Source: Taxillus chinensis
Lineage: Eukaryota > Streptophyta > Magnoliopsida > Santalales > Loranthaceae
Direction: 5' to 3'
NCBI GenBank assembly: GCA_023512835.1
Contig: CM042088.1
Coordinates: forward strand, 9,540,078 to 9,604,077
DNA: 64,000 bases
Shown here: positions 33,392 to 44,319 of the stretch, one piece after another
Layout: each line of letters begins with the position of its first letter
Position numbering within the stretch: position 1 is the first letter of the stretch
Position numbers and translations under genes: made by a program
Notes under the pieces: generated by a model
What the model was told of the DNA's origin: nothing
Databases searched by the model: none
The model's input: only the letters and a program-made list of their open reading frames with translations

Positions 33392-34704
33392 TGTTGGATC
33401 AAGCCCAGAATTTGGATAATGCTGATAAAGCCTTATGTAATTTGATCTGAGATCTTTTGTGTTTCTTTGATCGTTGCAGAAGATATGTTATTAATCCGGA
33501 GATACACTCGTGAGAGCAAAGCTAAGGACAGGATACATAATCCTGATTCGGACAAGAGTGAGTGTCGTCAAACACTTGGTAAATAACCAAGTCACCAATA
33601 CATACGGAATAAGGAACATTCGTGCGGACTAAGAACTTAAAAGCTACGGATTACGGAATCTGTTCCTAATGCCTCAAACGGACTAAGTCAAACTAATGCG
33701 GAGTAAGAGTCTTGGTCTACAAGGTCGCACGAAGTAAAAGGTTTGACATGGAGTTAAAAAAAAAGGTTAAGTCTTCCCCTCAAGCGAACTAAAGAAGACA
33801 CGGAGTAAGGCATCCGAGTCTTTCATACATACGGAGTAAGGAAGTATTGATGCGGAATAACGACCCGAGTCTTTATTCGCACGGAGTAAGGAAACTAGAT
33901 GCGGAGTAAGGAATCCGGGCCACTCACTCATACGGAGTAAGGAACTTACATACGGAGTAAGGAACTTATATACGGAGTAAGGAACTTACATACGGAGTAA
34001 GGAACTTACATGCGGAATAAGGAAGCGCTGACACGGACTAAGGAACCACTGACACAGAGTAAGGTTCCGAGCTTGATTAGCAACGGAGTAAGGAAAATTA
34101 CACCGGACCAAGAAGATGCTACTTCAAACTACCGCATTTAAAGTTATCAGCTCGTGGTGTCCCGATGTAAGACAAACTCGTTGAGAACCTGAAGAATCTT
34201 ACACGTGGATCACCCGGATATGTGGACACAACCTCAATTATATTTGGGAACTCACAAAGGCACTTATACTCTTTAAACCCAAGATCTTGAGCTCCACAAA
34301 CCGCAGCAGTCAAGGCAGAGAGATTACCGAGGAATAGTTAGTGCTGAACGCATTCCGGAACTACAAGTTCCAAGGTTGTCTCTTAGGAATGTCTGTATAA
34401 ATATTCATACTCGTACATTTGTGTATGTGCGTGTAAGCAAGCCAAGATCAACCCTGTGTATGCACAAGAGTTCAAAAGATAGAATTAGGCTAGTGTGTGA
34501 ATCCCTTTGTAAACAGAGTGTAAGAGAGTCTTACTTCTATTTTGTTGTATTTATCTTTTGATAATAAAACAAAATACTTCCACTATCTAGTTATCTTTCG
34601 CAGTGATTCTATCACTTAACTGGATAAGTGTTTGTGTCTTAAGAGATTAGAAAGAGTTTCGATAAGAGCCTATTCACCCCCCTCTAGGCTCCAAGGGACC
34701 ATCA
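33392..34704 (+). repeat. C2 5' LTR (1313 bp)
   Basis: Starts TGTTGGATCAAGCCCAG and ends AAGGGACCATCA, 2 bp before the PBS. It contains an array of TACGGAGTAAGGAACTTACA units (33930-34022) within a longer region rich in CGGAGTAAGG motifs (33600-34110). It matches the C3 and C4 LTRs. Confidence 0.92.
33930..34022 (+). repeat. 20-bp tandem array in C2 LTR
   Basis: Four to five units of TACGGAGTAAGGAACTTACA. The same unit, reverse-complemented, is expanded to about eight in the C3 LTRs and reduced to one or two in C4. Confidence 0.93.
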
Positions 34705-34706
34705 AG

Positions 34707-34718
34707 TGGTATCAGAGC
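34707..34718 (+). promoter_or_regulatory. C2 primer-binding site
   Basis: TGGTATCAGAGC, perfect complement to the initiator-Met tRNA 3' end, 2 bp after the LTR. Confidence 0.93.
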
Positions 34719-34765
34719 TCGTTCTATTTGTTCTAAATAGAGATCCCACTCTTTCGCTCTCAGCA

Positions 34766-36752
34766 ATGGACGAAGAAAGCAGTATGCTATTCAACACTCG
34801 CCTTAACTCCGGAGGTGCACAAGAGCCCATCCCGAATCGAAGCCGCAGTGAAAACGTCGACCCACCTCAACCTGCTGCTGCCTCCACTGCTCAACCATGG
34901 AGTTCTGGTTTTACTCTGACAAAACCGCCCAAATTCACACCTGAGCTTTTCTCCCAGTGGAAAGCTCGCATGAAGATGTTCATGGTATGCCATGACCATC
35001 TCATGTGGCCCTGTCTTCATCAGGAGATTCCAATTCCGATGACAATCGAAGAACATGGAGTTAGAAGGCCAAAAACGGATGCCGAACTTACCAATGATGA
35101 AAGAGCCTGGCAGTGCGCTAGCGAAAAGGCTCTGGCTTACATTACATCGTCTTTGGATTCCGAGGCTTTCACGGACGTCCAGGGCTGCACAACAGCAAAA
35201 GTTGTCTGGGATAAACTGACAATCCTCTATGAGGGGAGTCAATCTCAGATGCAGAACATTATCTGTACTCTCAGATAGAACTTTGAGAGTTTCAATCATA
35301 AACCAGGCGAATCACTCGAAAGCATCTATCGGAGATTCGGAAAGCTCATTCTTGAGTTGAAGACTGTCAATGAGCATTATTCTCAATCTCAGATCAATGA
35401 CAAGTTCTTTCGCTCCTTGCCGGATCGATACTACTCCAAACAACTCCAGATGCAATCAGACAAAAACTGGCAGTATGTTCCCCTTGAAGAACTATATGGA
35501 GAGCCATGGACTCACGAAGTCAGGTTTAAGTACTCGGCCTGGGATGAGAAAATAGCTCGGAAATAAAAGGGGGTAGCTCTCAAAGCTACGGAATGTTTAA
35601 ACATACTGAGGAATGATGATACGGACGCGTCCGAGAATTCTGATTCTGACGAGGAGGAGGAGATAGCTCTTCTCGTCAAATCCTTTGAGCAATTCCTACA
35701 GAAAAGCAGAAAAGGATTCAGGAGACGCTCATCATCATCTTTCCAAAGGAAGGAGAGACCGGAGTCCAGTTCCCATGAATGCTACAACTGTGGGAAAACC
35801 GGTCATTGGGCCAAGGACTGCAGATCCAAATCAAAAGTGGCCGAGAAAAGTGACAAGGTAACTCCTCGCCGCTCCACCTCAGACAACAGCAAGAACAAGA
35901 GGAAGGCGTTCATGACAAAGTACATCAGTGGCTCGGAAGAAGAGGAGGAATCCTCGGATGATGAGCCAACTCCTAAGCCGAACGTCTGCCTCATGGCAAA
36001 TACTGAGGTACCTTCTATCTCTGAGCTTATGAGTCAATTAGAATCTCTTACTATTGAACGTGATCATGAAAAGAATGAGAGACTAATAATTACTCAAATG
36101 TACAAAGATGTGGAAAGTCAGAATAAACGCCTTGAATTTACTATCACTAGACTTGAAAAGGACATAGCTGACTTCAGAGGAAAAGAGGCTTGGTATTATG
36201 ATCTAAGAACTGAAAATAATCTGTTAAATACCAACCTAACGGGCCTAAAAGTTATTGTGAAATGACTCGAAAATGAACTGGAACAGGAAAGGGAAATAAA
36301 TCGTAAGTGGCTAAAATCCGGGGAAATAGCCTCTACCTTTAGGACTGATCCTGACAACATCCGAGTCAAACCTGGCCTAGGTTCTGAACCATCGACTTCC
36401 ATAGCTCAAGCTACTGAGTGTCCTCCGGATTTCACTCCAAAACTAACCAACTTATATCCTGTTAGTACATCTAAACCGTTGGATGGTTTCATTTCAGGTG
36501 GCACCATAGTTTATGACTGTGGAGTTGAGGCTGTTACTGCCCTTCCCGAAGCAATTGCACCCGTAACTAAAGATGAAGGGAAGGCTGCTGCAATTAAAGC
36601 CAAAACTGTAGCACCCAAAAAGAAAGAAAAGGCTAAGGCTGACGCATCTAGGGCCAAGAGCGCGTCACCCAAACGCAATGGATTAGGCCACAGGGAACAA
36701 AGTAGAAAGTCTGTAAAATCTAAGAGACCTATATCCCCTGTTTGTACTCCGC
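34766..36752 (+). pseudogene. C2 gag (truncated, interrupted)
   Basis: Capsid-nucleocapsid precursor. Start MDEESSMLFN at 34766; the capsid core includes WKARMKMFMVCHDH and KLTILYEG. TAG at 35276 (CAG in C3 and C4), TAA at 35564 and TGA near 36262 interrupt one continuous frame. Zinc knuckle CYNCGKTGHWAKDC (about 35781) is intact. A long coiled coil follows (35990-36300), then a Lys/Ala-rich basic segment (36560-36740). It ends before the second knuckle. Confidence 0.85.
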
Positions 36753-37353
36753 GTCATTATTGGTTGAATACAAAGCCTTATTCATGCATGATTGGGTTAT
36801 TTCAGCCCTTGTCTAGGGTGGATTTTAGTGAATTAGGTCTGATGATTGCTTGATTGACCAAGTCTACAATTGTTAGATTGATTATCTTCCTCTAATAACT
36901 TTTATTCTCATGGACCAAATGGAATAAAAGACTTAAACCTATCTTAGCATGGACCAGGTGTAAGATAGGTAGGTGACAATCAACATGAATATGAGTTAAG
37001 GCTTAGACTGATTAATTCAAGACCAAATGCCATAACCAAAGTGTTACAGACCATTGGGTGTGAAATTGTGACCCTAGATCCTTAAATCATTGAAATCTCC
37101 ATACTAAGTGGTTTGCTAACAATTTATTTAAATTCCAGTTCTGCAATTGCTTATTTAGAATTTAGATTAATATCCCAACACAAATTAATCGTCCAGACAT
37201 AAATTCAACTTGTTAGCTTAGTGCTTGCTGCTTAATAGCATTAGCTACCTCCCTGTGGGTTCGACAACCAAAGTCTTAATACTCCATTTTATTACTTAAC
37301 CAGTGCACTTGCTGCAAAACCTATAGACACAATTTATTCAGGTCAAGTTTTTG
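36753..37353 (+). repeat. Athila LTR 3' fragment plus start of leader
   Basis: It aligns with 31215-31774 of the B2 LTR (for example AGCCCTTGTCTAGGGTGGA and CCTCCCTGTGGGTTCGACAA). The LTR ends TTATTCA at 37340, then GGTCAAGTTTTTG, the usual bases before an Athila tRNA-Asp-type PBS. The sequence breaks right where that PBS should begin and joins R3. Confidence 0.78.
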
Positions 37354-38445
37354 TATACATAGCCGAAGCGAACCATCCGCCTTCTTAGCGAACAATACTT
37401 GAGCGCCCCATGGTGAGCTACTCCGCTTGATAAAGCCTCATGCCAGAAGATCATCTATCTACCTCTTGAGCTCTCTAAGCTCTGTCGGCGCCATCCGGTA
37501 AGCCACCAACCTAATAGGTGTTGTCCCCGGCAACAACTCAATCGAGAACTCTACCTCCCTCACGGGTGGCAAACTGACTAAGTCCTCGGGAAACACATCC
37601 GGGAACTGATCTACAATGGGTGGCAAAACATCCTTCCCCTCTCTCCTCCTATCAACCAACGTCAAGCTAGCTAACTGGTGGGTTACATCACCCCACCCAT
37701 GCCTCAAAGGTCCCAACCTACATGCCTCCTCAGTCCACTTACCCACAAAGACACCCCGCATGCCCTCTGGGGTGAGAAACATCATACGCTGTCGAAAATA
37801 ATCAATCTTGGCCTCCATGAAAACCAACCAATCCATACCCAGTATAACATCAAAATCATCTAACTCCATAATATACAAATCACATAATAGGTTAACACCC
37901 CCAAGTGTTACCTGACAAGCACGACATATACTCTCAAGTATCACAATTCCACCCAAAGGTGAAGCAACCATCAAAGATTGACTAATTGTCTCCTAGTCTA
38001 ACTCCAATCCAACCACCGTAGCATATGAAATAAAAGAAGGGTAGCACTAATATCAATCAAAACTGAACAGATAGTATGAGAAATGATGATGGTACCTCTC
38101 ACCACTGAAGGTCCCGGTCCTGTTCGTCCACTGGTGGAATCTCTACCTCTCTGCTAGTAAGGGCAAACGTCCTCCCTCGTGGTACACTGCCACTAGCCTG
38201 GCCCATTGGAGCCTTGCCTCGCTGATCAACTAGACCCTACACCAACCGCTGAGGCTGCTACAACGCAAGTCGTGTCTACGTGCTCCAGGCCGGAAGCACT
38301 GACCTCTGAGACGGAGCCCCAATCCTCTATCCATGCTCTCTCGGACGAGGACCTACACTGCTAGTCGAGCTAAAGGTAAAACATTCCCTAGCTCCATGCC
38401 CCACCTTCCTGTATCGGTAACATATCATCTTTTTCCTTGGGCAGT
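37354..38445 (-). pseudogene. R3: chromovirus fragment (zinc knuckle, protease, start of RT)
   Basis: On minus: knuckle remnant CYRYRKVGHGAREC with the second Cys changed to Tyr (about 38385-38425); protease start LIDISAT (about 38050), where the usual DTGA is lost; then a frame at 37974-37459 with FDVILGMDWL, FPDVFPEDL and the RT entry. The next frame shows [16 protein letters not shown] at about 37370-37420. It is a different chromovirus subfamily from R2. It is bounded by an Athila fragment and the G3 LTR. Confidence 0.78.
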
Positions 38446-39063
38446 TGTCATCACTGGTTTTCGTCCGGGTCCGTTTGGGGTGAGCCCAAACTAAACCAAT
38501 GGTGAGAAATTTAGAGTCGCTACCAACTGTTTTTTTTTGGTACAGTTGGATACCCTCTACTTTGAGTAGTATAAGGTGTGGTCTGCGTTATCAGAGAAGG
38601 GTTCGGGAGTTGGTCACGTGTAGGGAAGGATTAGCACCCCTAAAGCGCTCTTTCGGTATCTATTTTCGGAGAAGTAGTTTTTCTATTTGTTTTTACTGTT
38701 GTGATTGGGTTGAGTTTCTTAGAAAATATATGATTTTTATTTTGCTAAGTTATTTATTAAAGTTATAGTTAAAATGGATTTACCCTAAATTTCGAAAGGG
38801 AATCCTAAAAGTTTTGGTTTTTTTGTTTCAAGTAGAAAATGAAATCCTAAGGTTTTTTGTTTGTTTGTTTGTTTTTTAATTTTGTTTTTTGTTTGTTTTT
38901 GGTTTCAAATTTTTTTTTGTGTTCTGTTAAAAACATTTTGTTTGTTTTGTTTTGTTTTTTTTTTTTTGGAAAATATTTTTTTGTTTTTGTTTTTTTGTTT
39001 TGTTTTGAAAACTCCTCTTTTTTTGTCTTTGAAAGAGTTGAACCTAAATCACAACTTAACACT

Positions 39064-39066
<3 letters not shown>

Positions 39067-39100
<34 letters not shown>
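39067..39100. repeat. (AT)17 microsatellite
   Basis: Thirty-four bases of alternating AT between T-rich tracts in the G3 LTR. Confidence 0.97.
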
Positions 39101-39104
<4 letters not shown>

Positions 39105-40355
39105 GTTTTTTTGTTTTTTTTTTTTTTGATTTTTGACTATGACTAAAGGCACACATATATCAAAATACATGTGGAGTGTGTGATTGTGACATCCAGAAAC
39201 AACATAAAACAAAATCACTCTTTTTCGTTTTTTTATGCCTCCCTTTGCTCTCTCTCTCTTTTTTTTGATTTTGTTCTTTTTTTTATACTTTACACATTAT
39301 AACACACAACATGTACAACAATACCCACAACATAAAAAAAAGTATAGGAAAAATACAACATATATCAACAAAAAATGAGAAAATGCTAAGAATTACATCA
39401 AGTATAAATATAAAAAAGGCTAAAAATTAATAAATGAACAAATACAAATTAACTAAACCAACTTTGGGGCTTCAACACCGACTTTGTTTGAAGTATCCTG
39501 TCTGCACCGAAAATCACCTTTCGTTTGAAGTATCTTATCTGCACCGAAAAGCACCTATTTGAAAATAGAATCACTCGAATCACCAAATTCCAGTAGCACA
39601 AAGTATTAAAAAAAATCAGCTGGGATTTAATGTGGAACTGCAACAGTAAGTTAGAAAGGAGAATGTGATAATGGAATTTATTTTTGGGTTTTGGGTAGAA
39701 AACATGAGAGAGAGGATGGATGTGTTTTAATTGAAATGGGAAAACCCATAAGAGAGATGGAGAGAGTCTGGGAGAGTTTTTTGTTTTGGGAAAAAGGCTC
39801 GTGAGGGAGACAGGGAGAGTTTTTTTGTTTTGGGAAAAAGGCTCGTGAGGGAGAGAGGGAGAGTATGGAAAGATTTTTTGGGATTTTGGGAAAAGGAGAG
39901 AGTTGAGTGAAAATCTGGGTGTTTTTCTTTTAGGACCAGGGAATTGGATATGAAGGCTAGGCAGATGACAGAATAGCAGAACCTTTTTGTTTTTTTTGGC
40001 TGAATTCTCTTTTTCTAGGCATAATCTGGGCGTTCTCTGGTTCTCCTCTCTTTTTACATAGATAGACGACTTGCTTTTAAAGGGGTTGGCTCAATTTGGC
40101 TGGACCATCATTATTATACATTTATTGCTCTATTACGAATGCCAGCATTTTTAATTGTAGGATTCTGACTTTTGTCTGGCGGTTGGACGACCTGTGCGTA
40201 AAATGGGGCAGCTTGTGATTGTTTTTTTCGTTTTTTTTGTGAGCACATGCGTCTGACAGGCGTTGAAAAGCATCTCTGACAATTGCCAGCTAATAAAAAT
40301 GCATCTTGTGAATAATGTGGGAGAGCGACCACAGATATAAGGCCAAACAGCGAAA

Positions 40356-40545
40356 GTCAAAGGTCAATAGGGTCAGAGTGTCGACAGGTCAGAGTGTCGG
40401 TAGAGTCAAAGGTCAATGATCAATGGGTCGAAGTATCGGCAGGTCAAATGTCAATGGTCAACAGGTCGAAGGGCTAAGGGTCAAAGGTCAACGGGTCGAA
40501 GGGTCGAAGGTCAACCCTCGAAGGTCAATCCTCGAAAACTCGAAG
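40356..40545 (-). repeat. GGTCAAAGGTCAAY-type minisatellite in G3 LTR
   Basis: Degenerate short repeats built of GGTCAAAG, GGTCGAAG and TCAATG words, close to the start of the LTR on the minus strand and thus in U3. Confidence 0.8.
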
Positions 40546-41073
40546 GCTTCCTCGGTCAAAGACAGGCTTCGGGGCTTCGAGTCTACGAGTCTTCGAGTTT
40601 TTTTTACTTTTAATTACCTTTCTACCCTCACCCAAAATGCTAAAATGGACCAACTTTTGGGGATTGTTTGGGAGGACCCGTATTTGCCTAAATAAACATT
40701 TTGGACTATTTCTCACATTGACTGTCTTTTGGTAAGTTTGACTTTTTCAAACGAAAATTGTTTTAGCCATAACTTCTTCGTTTTAAATCAGAATTGAGCT
40801 CGGTCAAGTGTGTTGATCTCCAAATTTCCTCCTCTATCATTTGGGGTTGGTCTTGAGGTACTTTCGGGGCTTGCAATAGAGGTTATCAATTTTGGGTTTC
40901 CCTGTTCGTGTCAATATATCCATCTTGTACAAATTGGGGCTAACATCAATGCCAAACCATTCCTTGGTAGCGGGGAATCCTTGAGGACCTATTCAACAAG
41001 GTATATGGCATTGGTAGACAACTATATAAAAAAGGGGTTAGTATGTCCAATCCGGGCAAAATGGGGTCTAACA

Positions 41074-41086
41074 GTGCCCCTCTTTA
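41074..41086 (-). promoter_or_regulatory. G3 polypurine tract
   Basis: On minus TAAAGAGGGGCAC immediately before the LTR TG; same core as in G1. Confidence 0.75.
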
Positions 41087-41249
41087 TGCACTGTTTGTAT
41101 ACAAACAACATACAAAGATAAAAGGGAGTCATTTTGGATGGGTTGGAGCACTTACCTAACTTACCTTGCTCGGAGGAAGAGTAGAATGCGATGGTTAGGT
41201 CTGTCCCCGAGAGTGAACAGGGGCTTCTCAGGCTGGTGGACTTGGATAT

Positions 41250-41890
41250 AATTTTGATCAGGCATCTAAGGCCTAATGGAAATAGAAAAAAGGCAAGCAA
41301 GGCCAATGGAAATGGAAAAGGCAAGCTTGGCCTAATAGAAATGAAAAAGGGAAGGAAGGCCTAACAGAAACGGAAAAGGCAAGCAAGGCCAAACAGGATT
41401 TGAAAAGGTTCGCAGAGGCAAGAAGATTACTGCCTACGATGTAAAGATACTGGAAATTGAAAGCCTTCAGCAACGTAAAACATTGAAAGCCTATAGCAAC
41501 GTAATAAGCTTGAACTGAAAATGAAAGCCTACAACAACCTAATAGGCTTGAAATGAAAATGAAAAATGAAAAGCCCACAGCAATGATAGGCTTGAACTGA
41601 AAAGACTTCGCGGAGGCAGGAAGATTGCTTGCCTATAATGCGTTGCAGAGGCCAGAAGATTACTGCCTACGATGCAAAGATATTGGAAATTAAAAGCCTA
41701 TAACAATGTAATAGGCTTGAACTGAAAATGGAAAGCCCACAGCAATGATAGGCTTGAACTGAAAATGGAAAGTCCACAACAATGATAGGCTTGAATTGAA
41801 AATGAAAAGCCCACAACAACGATAGACTTGAACTGAAAAATGAAAAGCCCACAACAACGATAGGCTTGAACTGAAAAGATTTGTTGGAGA
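41250..41890 (-). repeat. G3 3' UTR tandem repeats
   Basis: Two kinds. 41260-41400 has about 30-bp units with GGCCTAA..GGAAAAGGCAAGC words. 41500-41880 has about 45-50 bp units around ATAGGCTTGAACTGAAAATG. They relate to the G1 array (AGGCCTT..GCCTTTTC on the opposite strand) but with different periods. Confidence 0.85.
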
Positions 41891-42898
41891 CATCAATTGG
41901 TATTTGAGGGAGATGCTTTGGGGAATTGGTGAGCTTGGGAGGCTAATTAGTTTGGGCTCCCTCTACGAGTTCACTCGAGGAGATCGCTCTATGAGGTGCC
42001 CCAAAAAGGAGGAGAAGTTTGTTCGAGTGTCAAGTGTCAAAAGGGTGCTTTTAAAGCTTAAGGAAATTGTAACGAATGTCTTGTAGAGTTTGAACAAAGG
42101 AAGCTAGTCAGGTTTGATGAGAAGCTTGCTATGGAAGAGTTCTTGGGATCTTTAGAGGTGATGATAATCCTGAAATTGCAGAAAATGCTGAATGTATGCA
42201 TGGAATGCAATGTGGTGTATGCGGGGATGCATAGTGAAATGTAGTGCGAATGACCCAATATGGGTTGGGGGTTCATCTCCATGCTGCTGGAGATTTTGGC
42301 TGACATCTGACTTGTTGGGGAACTCTTTTTCTCCGTCTAGGGAGTCCGTTCTATCTTTGCTGGGGAACTCCCTTTTTGTGGATGAAGGGCCTGTTTGATT
42401 TAGCTTCGCCGCATTGAGGAGCTTGACTTAACAGCTTCGCTGGGGATATTGATATTCTGGGGAGATATTGGTACTCTGAGTTGAGGACCCTAACTTGTTT
42501 GAGGATTTTGAGCTTGACCCTACCCATAAGGTAATGCTCAAGGAGCCTACTGGGGATTTAAAATATTTTAATTAAATGTGAAATGAAGACGATAAAACAT
42601 GATTCGGGATGTAAAATGGGATTTTTTGTAGGTTTAATTCTACAAAACATATTTATATCATAGAAAGTGTCCCCTGTTATAATTTAACAAACAAAATTTC
42701 AAGTCTTTAAAATCACAGTGTACAAATTTGATTCGAGTGTGCCTTACGTTTAATCAAGTCTTCCACCATTTGCAGTTGTTGTCTTTAGATGGTGCTATTT
42801 CCATTGTTTGCAACGGGCCCCGTTTTATGTGGTTTTGATCCTTTGAGATTCTGACTGATTTCACCCTTTAAGATTTGTTTTTGGCTTTGTATTTTACC

Positions 42899-43003
42899 CT
42901 TGGTGCCCTTTTGGGTTTTCACCAAGTCCGCCTTTGTTTGCTTCTTTGTCTTTTGTTGGAGCTTTGTATTTTACCCTTGGTGCCCATTCAGGTTTTCACC
43001 AAG
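42899..43003 (-). other. Duplicated RNA hairpin just after G3 integrase
   Basis: Copies at 42976-43003 and 42899-42926, 77 bp apart, as in G1. Outer stem CTTGGTG/CACCAAG is intact in both; inner stems are CCT/GGG with loop GAAT and CCC/GGG with loop AAAA. Confidence 0.6.
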
Positions 43004-43071
43004 TCCGCTCATGCTTATTCCTTCCATGTCTAGGAAAAAGGATTAGGCAACTCCCCATTTGGATATGTGAG

Positions 43072-44319
43072 TTAAGCATAGAACTTTTACACTGCATTGT
43101 TATTCACTGGGTTAGGGAGCTTATCACCATCCCTTCTGGCAAGAATCAAGGCACCTCTTGAGAACGCTTTCATCATCACATATGGGCCTTCATAATTGGG
43201 AGTCCACTTGTCTCTATGGTCATGTTGAATTGGTAAGATCTTCATGAGGATGAGGTCACCTGCTTGAAAGCTCCTGGGTTTCACCTTTTTATTGTAGTTG
43301 TTCATCATTCTCTGTTGATATAGCTGTCCTCTCCAAATAGCTGCCAAGCGTTTGCCTTCGATTAAGTTCAACTGCTCATAACGACTTTGGGCCCATTCTG
43401 CTTCTTCGAGCTGAGTATCTCTAAGAACTCGGAGGGAAGGTATCTCCACTTTGACAGGTAAGACTGCTTGCATACCATAAACCAAAGCAAATGGAGTTGC
43501 CTCAGTTGATGTTCGTACTGAGGTGCGGTAAGCATGCAAGGCAAATGGTAGCTTCTCATGCCAATCTTTGTATGTTTCCATCATCTTTCTGATAATGTTT
43601 TTAATATTCTTATTGGCTGCTTCAACTGCTCCATTCATCTTGGGACGATAGGGAGCTGAGTTGTGGTGTTGGATTTTGTATGTTTCGTATAACTTACCCA
43701 TCATCCGACTGTTCAGATTGGCGACATTATCTGTTATGATCTGCTCATGAAGCCCGTATCGACAGATGATGTTATTCCGCAGAAATTTAAGCACCACGGC
43801 TTGTGTGACATTAGCATAGGATGCTGCTTCCACCCACTTGGTGAAATAACCAATGGCCACTAAGATGAAGCGGTGACCATTGGATGCTTTCAAAGATATT
43901 GGTCCGATTACATCGATACCCCAAAGCGAGAAAAGCCATGGGAAAACCATCACATGCAGCTTGGATGGAGGTACTTGGATCTTATCACCATAAATTTGAC
44001 ACTTGAGGCATTTGCGCACATATTCAATGCAATCTCGTTCCATGGTGACCCAATAATAGCCCATTCGCATGATTTGTCTTGTTAATGCATGTCCATTTGC
44101 ATGTGAACCGCATTCTCCTTCGTGCACTTCTTTCATTATCTGTTTTGACTCTTCTTTTGCCACACACCGCAGTAATACCATGTCATGATTTTTCTTATAT
44201 AGAATGGGACCATCAAGGTAATAATTGGATGCTGACCTTCGGATATTTCTTTTATCCGACTCAAAGGCCTTTGCTGGGTATTCTTGCTTGAGCAAATACT
44301 GTCTGATGTCATCAAACTA
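43072..44319 (-). pseudogene. G3 integrase
   Basis: Nearly continuous frame 44295-43087. HHCC region HEGECGSHANGH..CLKCQ; core WGIDVIG (first Asp), ITDNVANLN (second Asp), NGAVEAANK (Glu); C-terminal KWTPNYEGPYVM. All three catalytic residues are present, unlike G1. A TAA at 43087 truncates the last few residues, and a stop at 44318 separates it from the upstream frame. The ancestral stop is at 43072-43074. Confidence 0.87.

Larger units (their letters stand above)
33392..36752 (+). mobile_element. C2: Sirevirus-like copia, truncated after gag
   Basis: 5' LTR, PBS and gag as in C3 and C4. The sequence breaks at about 36752, in front of the second gag zinc knuckle, and joins an Athila LTR fragment. 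No protease, integrase or RT. It was inserted in the intron of G2; the candidate left target bases are GGAAG (33387-33391). Confidence 0.85.
38446..41073 (-). repeat. G3 3' LTR (about 2.6 kb)
   Basis: On minus it begins TGTTAGACCCCATTTTG at 41073 and ends ...CCAGTGATGACA at 38446, like the G1 LTR ends. The interior differs: a minisatellite (40356-40545), purine-rich GAGAGAGGGAGAG stretches (39700-39900), T-rich low-complexity DNA (38810-39130) and an AT microsatellite. No MSA motifs or small ORF as in G1. Confidence 0.78.

Noticed and set aside
34707..34718. tRNA-like sequence at the PBS sites
   Set aside because: Only 12 bases complementary to the initiator tRNA end; no tRNA gene surrounds them.
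38857..39136. Phe-rich membrane-protein-like frames
   Set aside because: They come from T-rich low-complexity DNA and an AT microsatellite within the G3 LTR.
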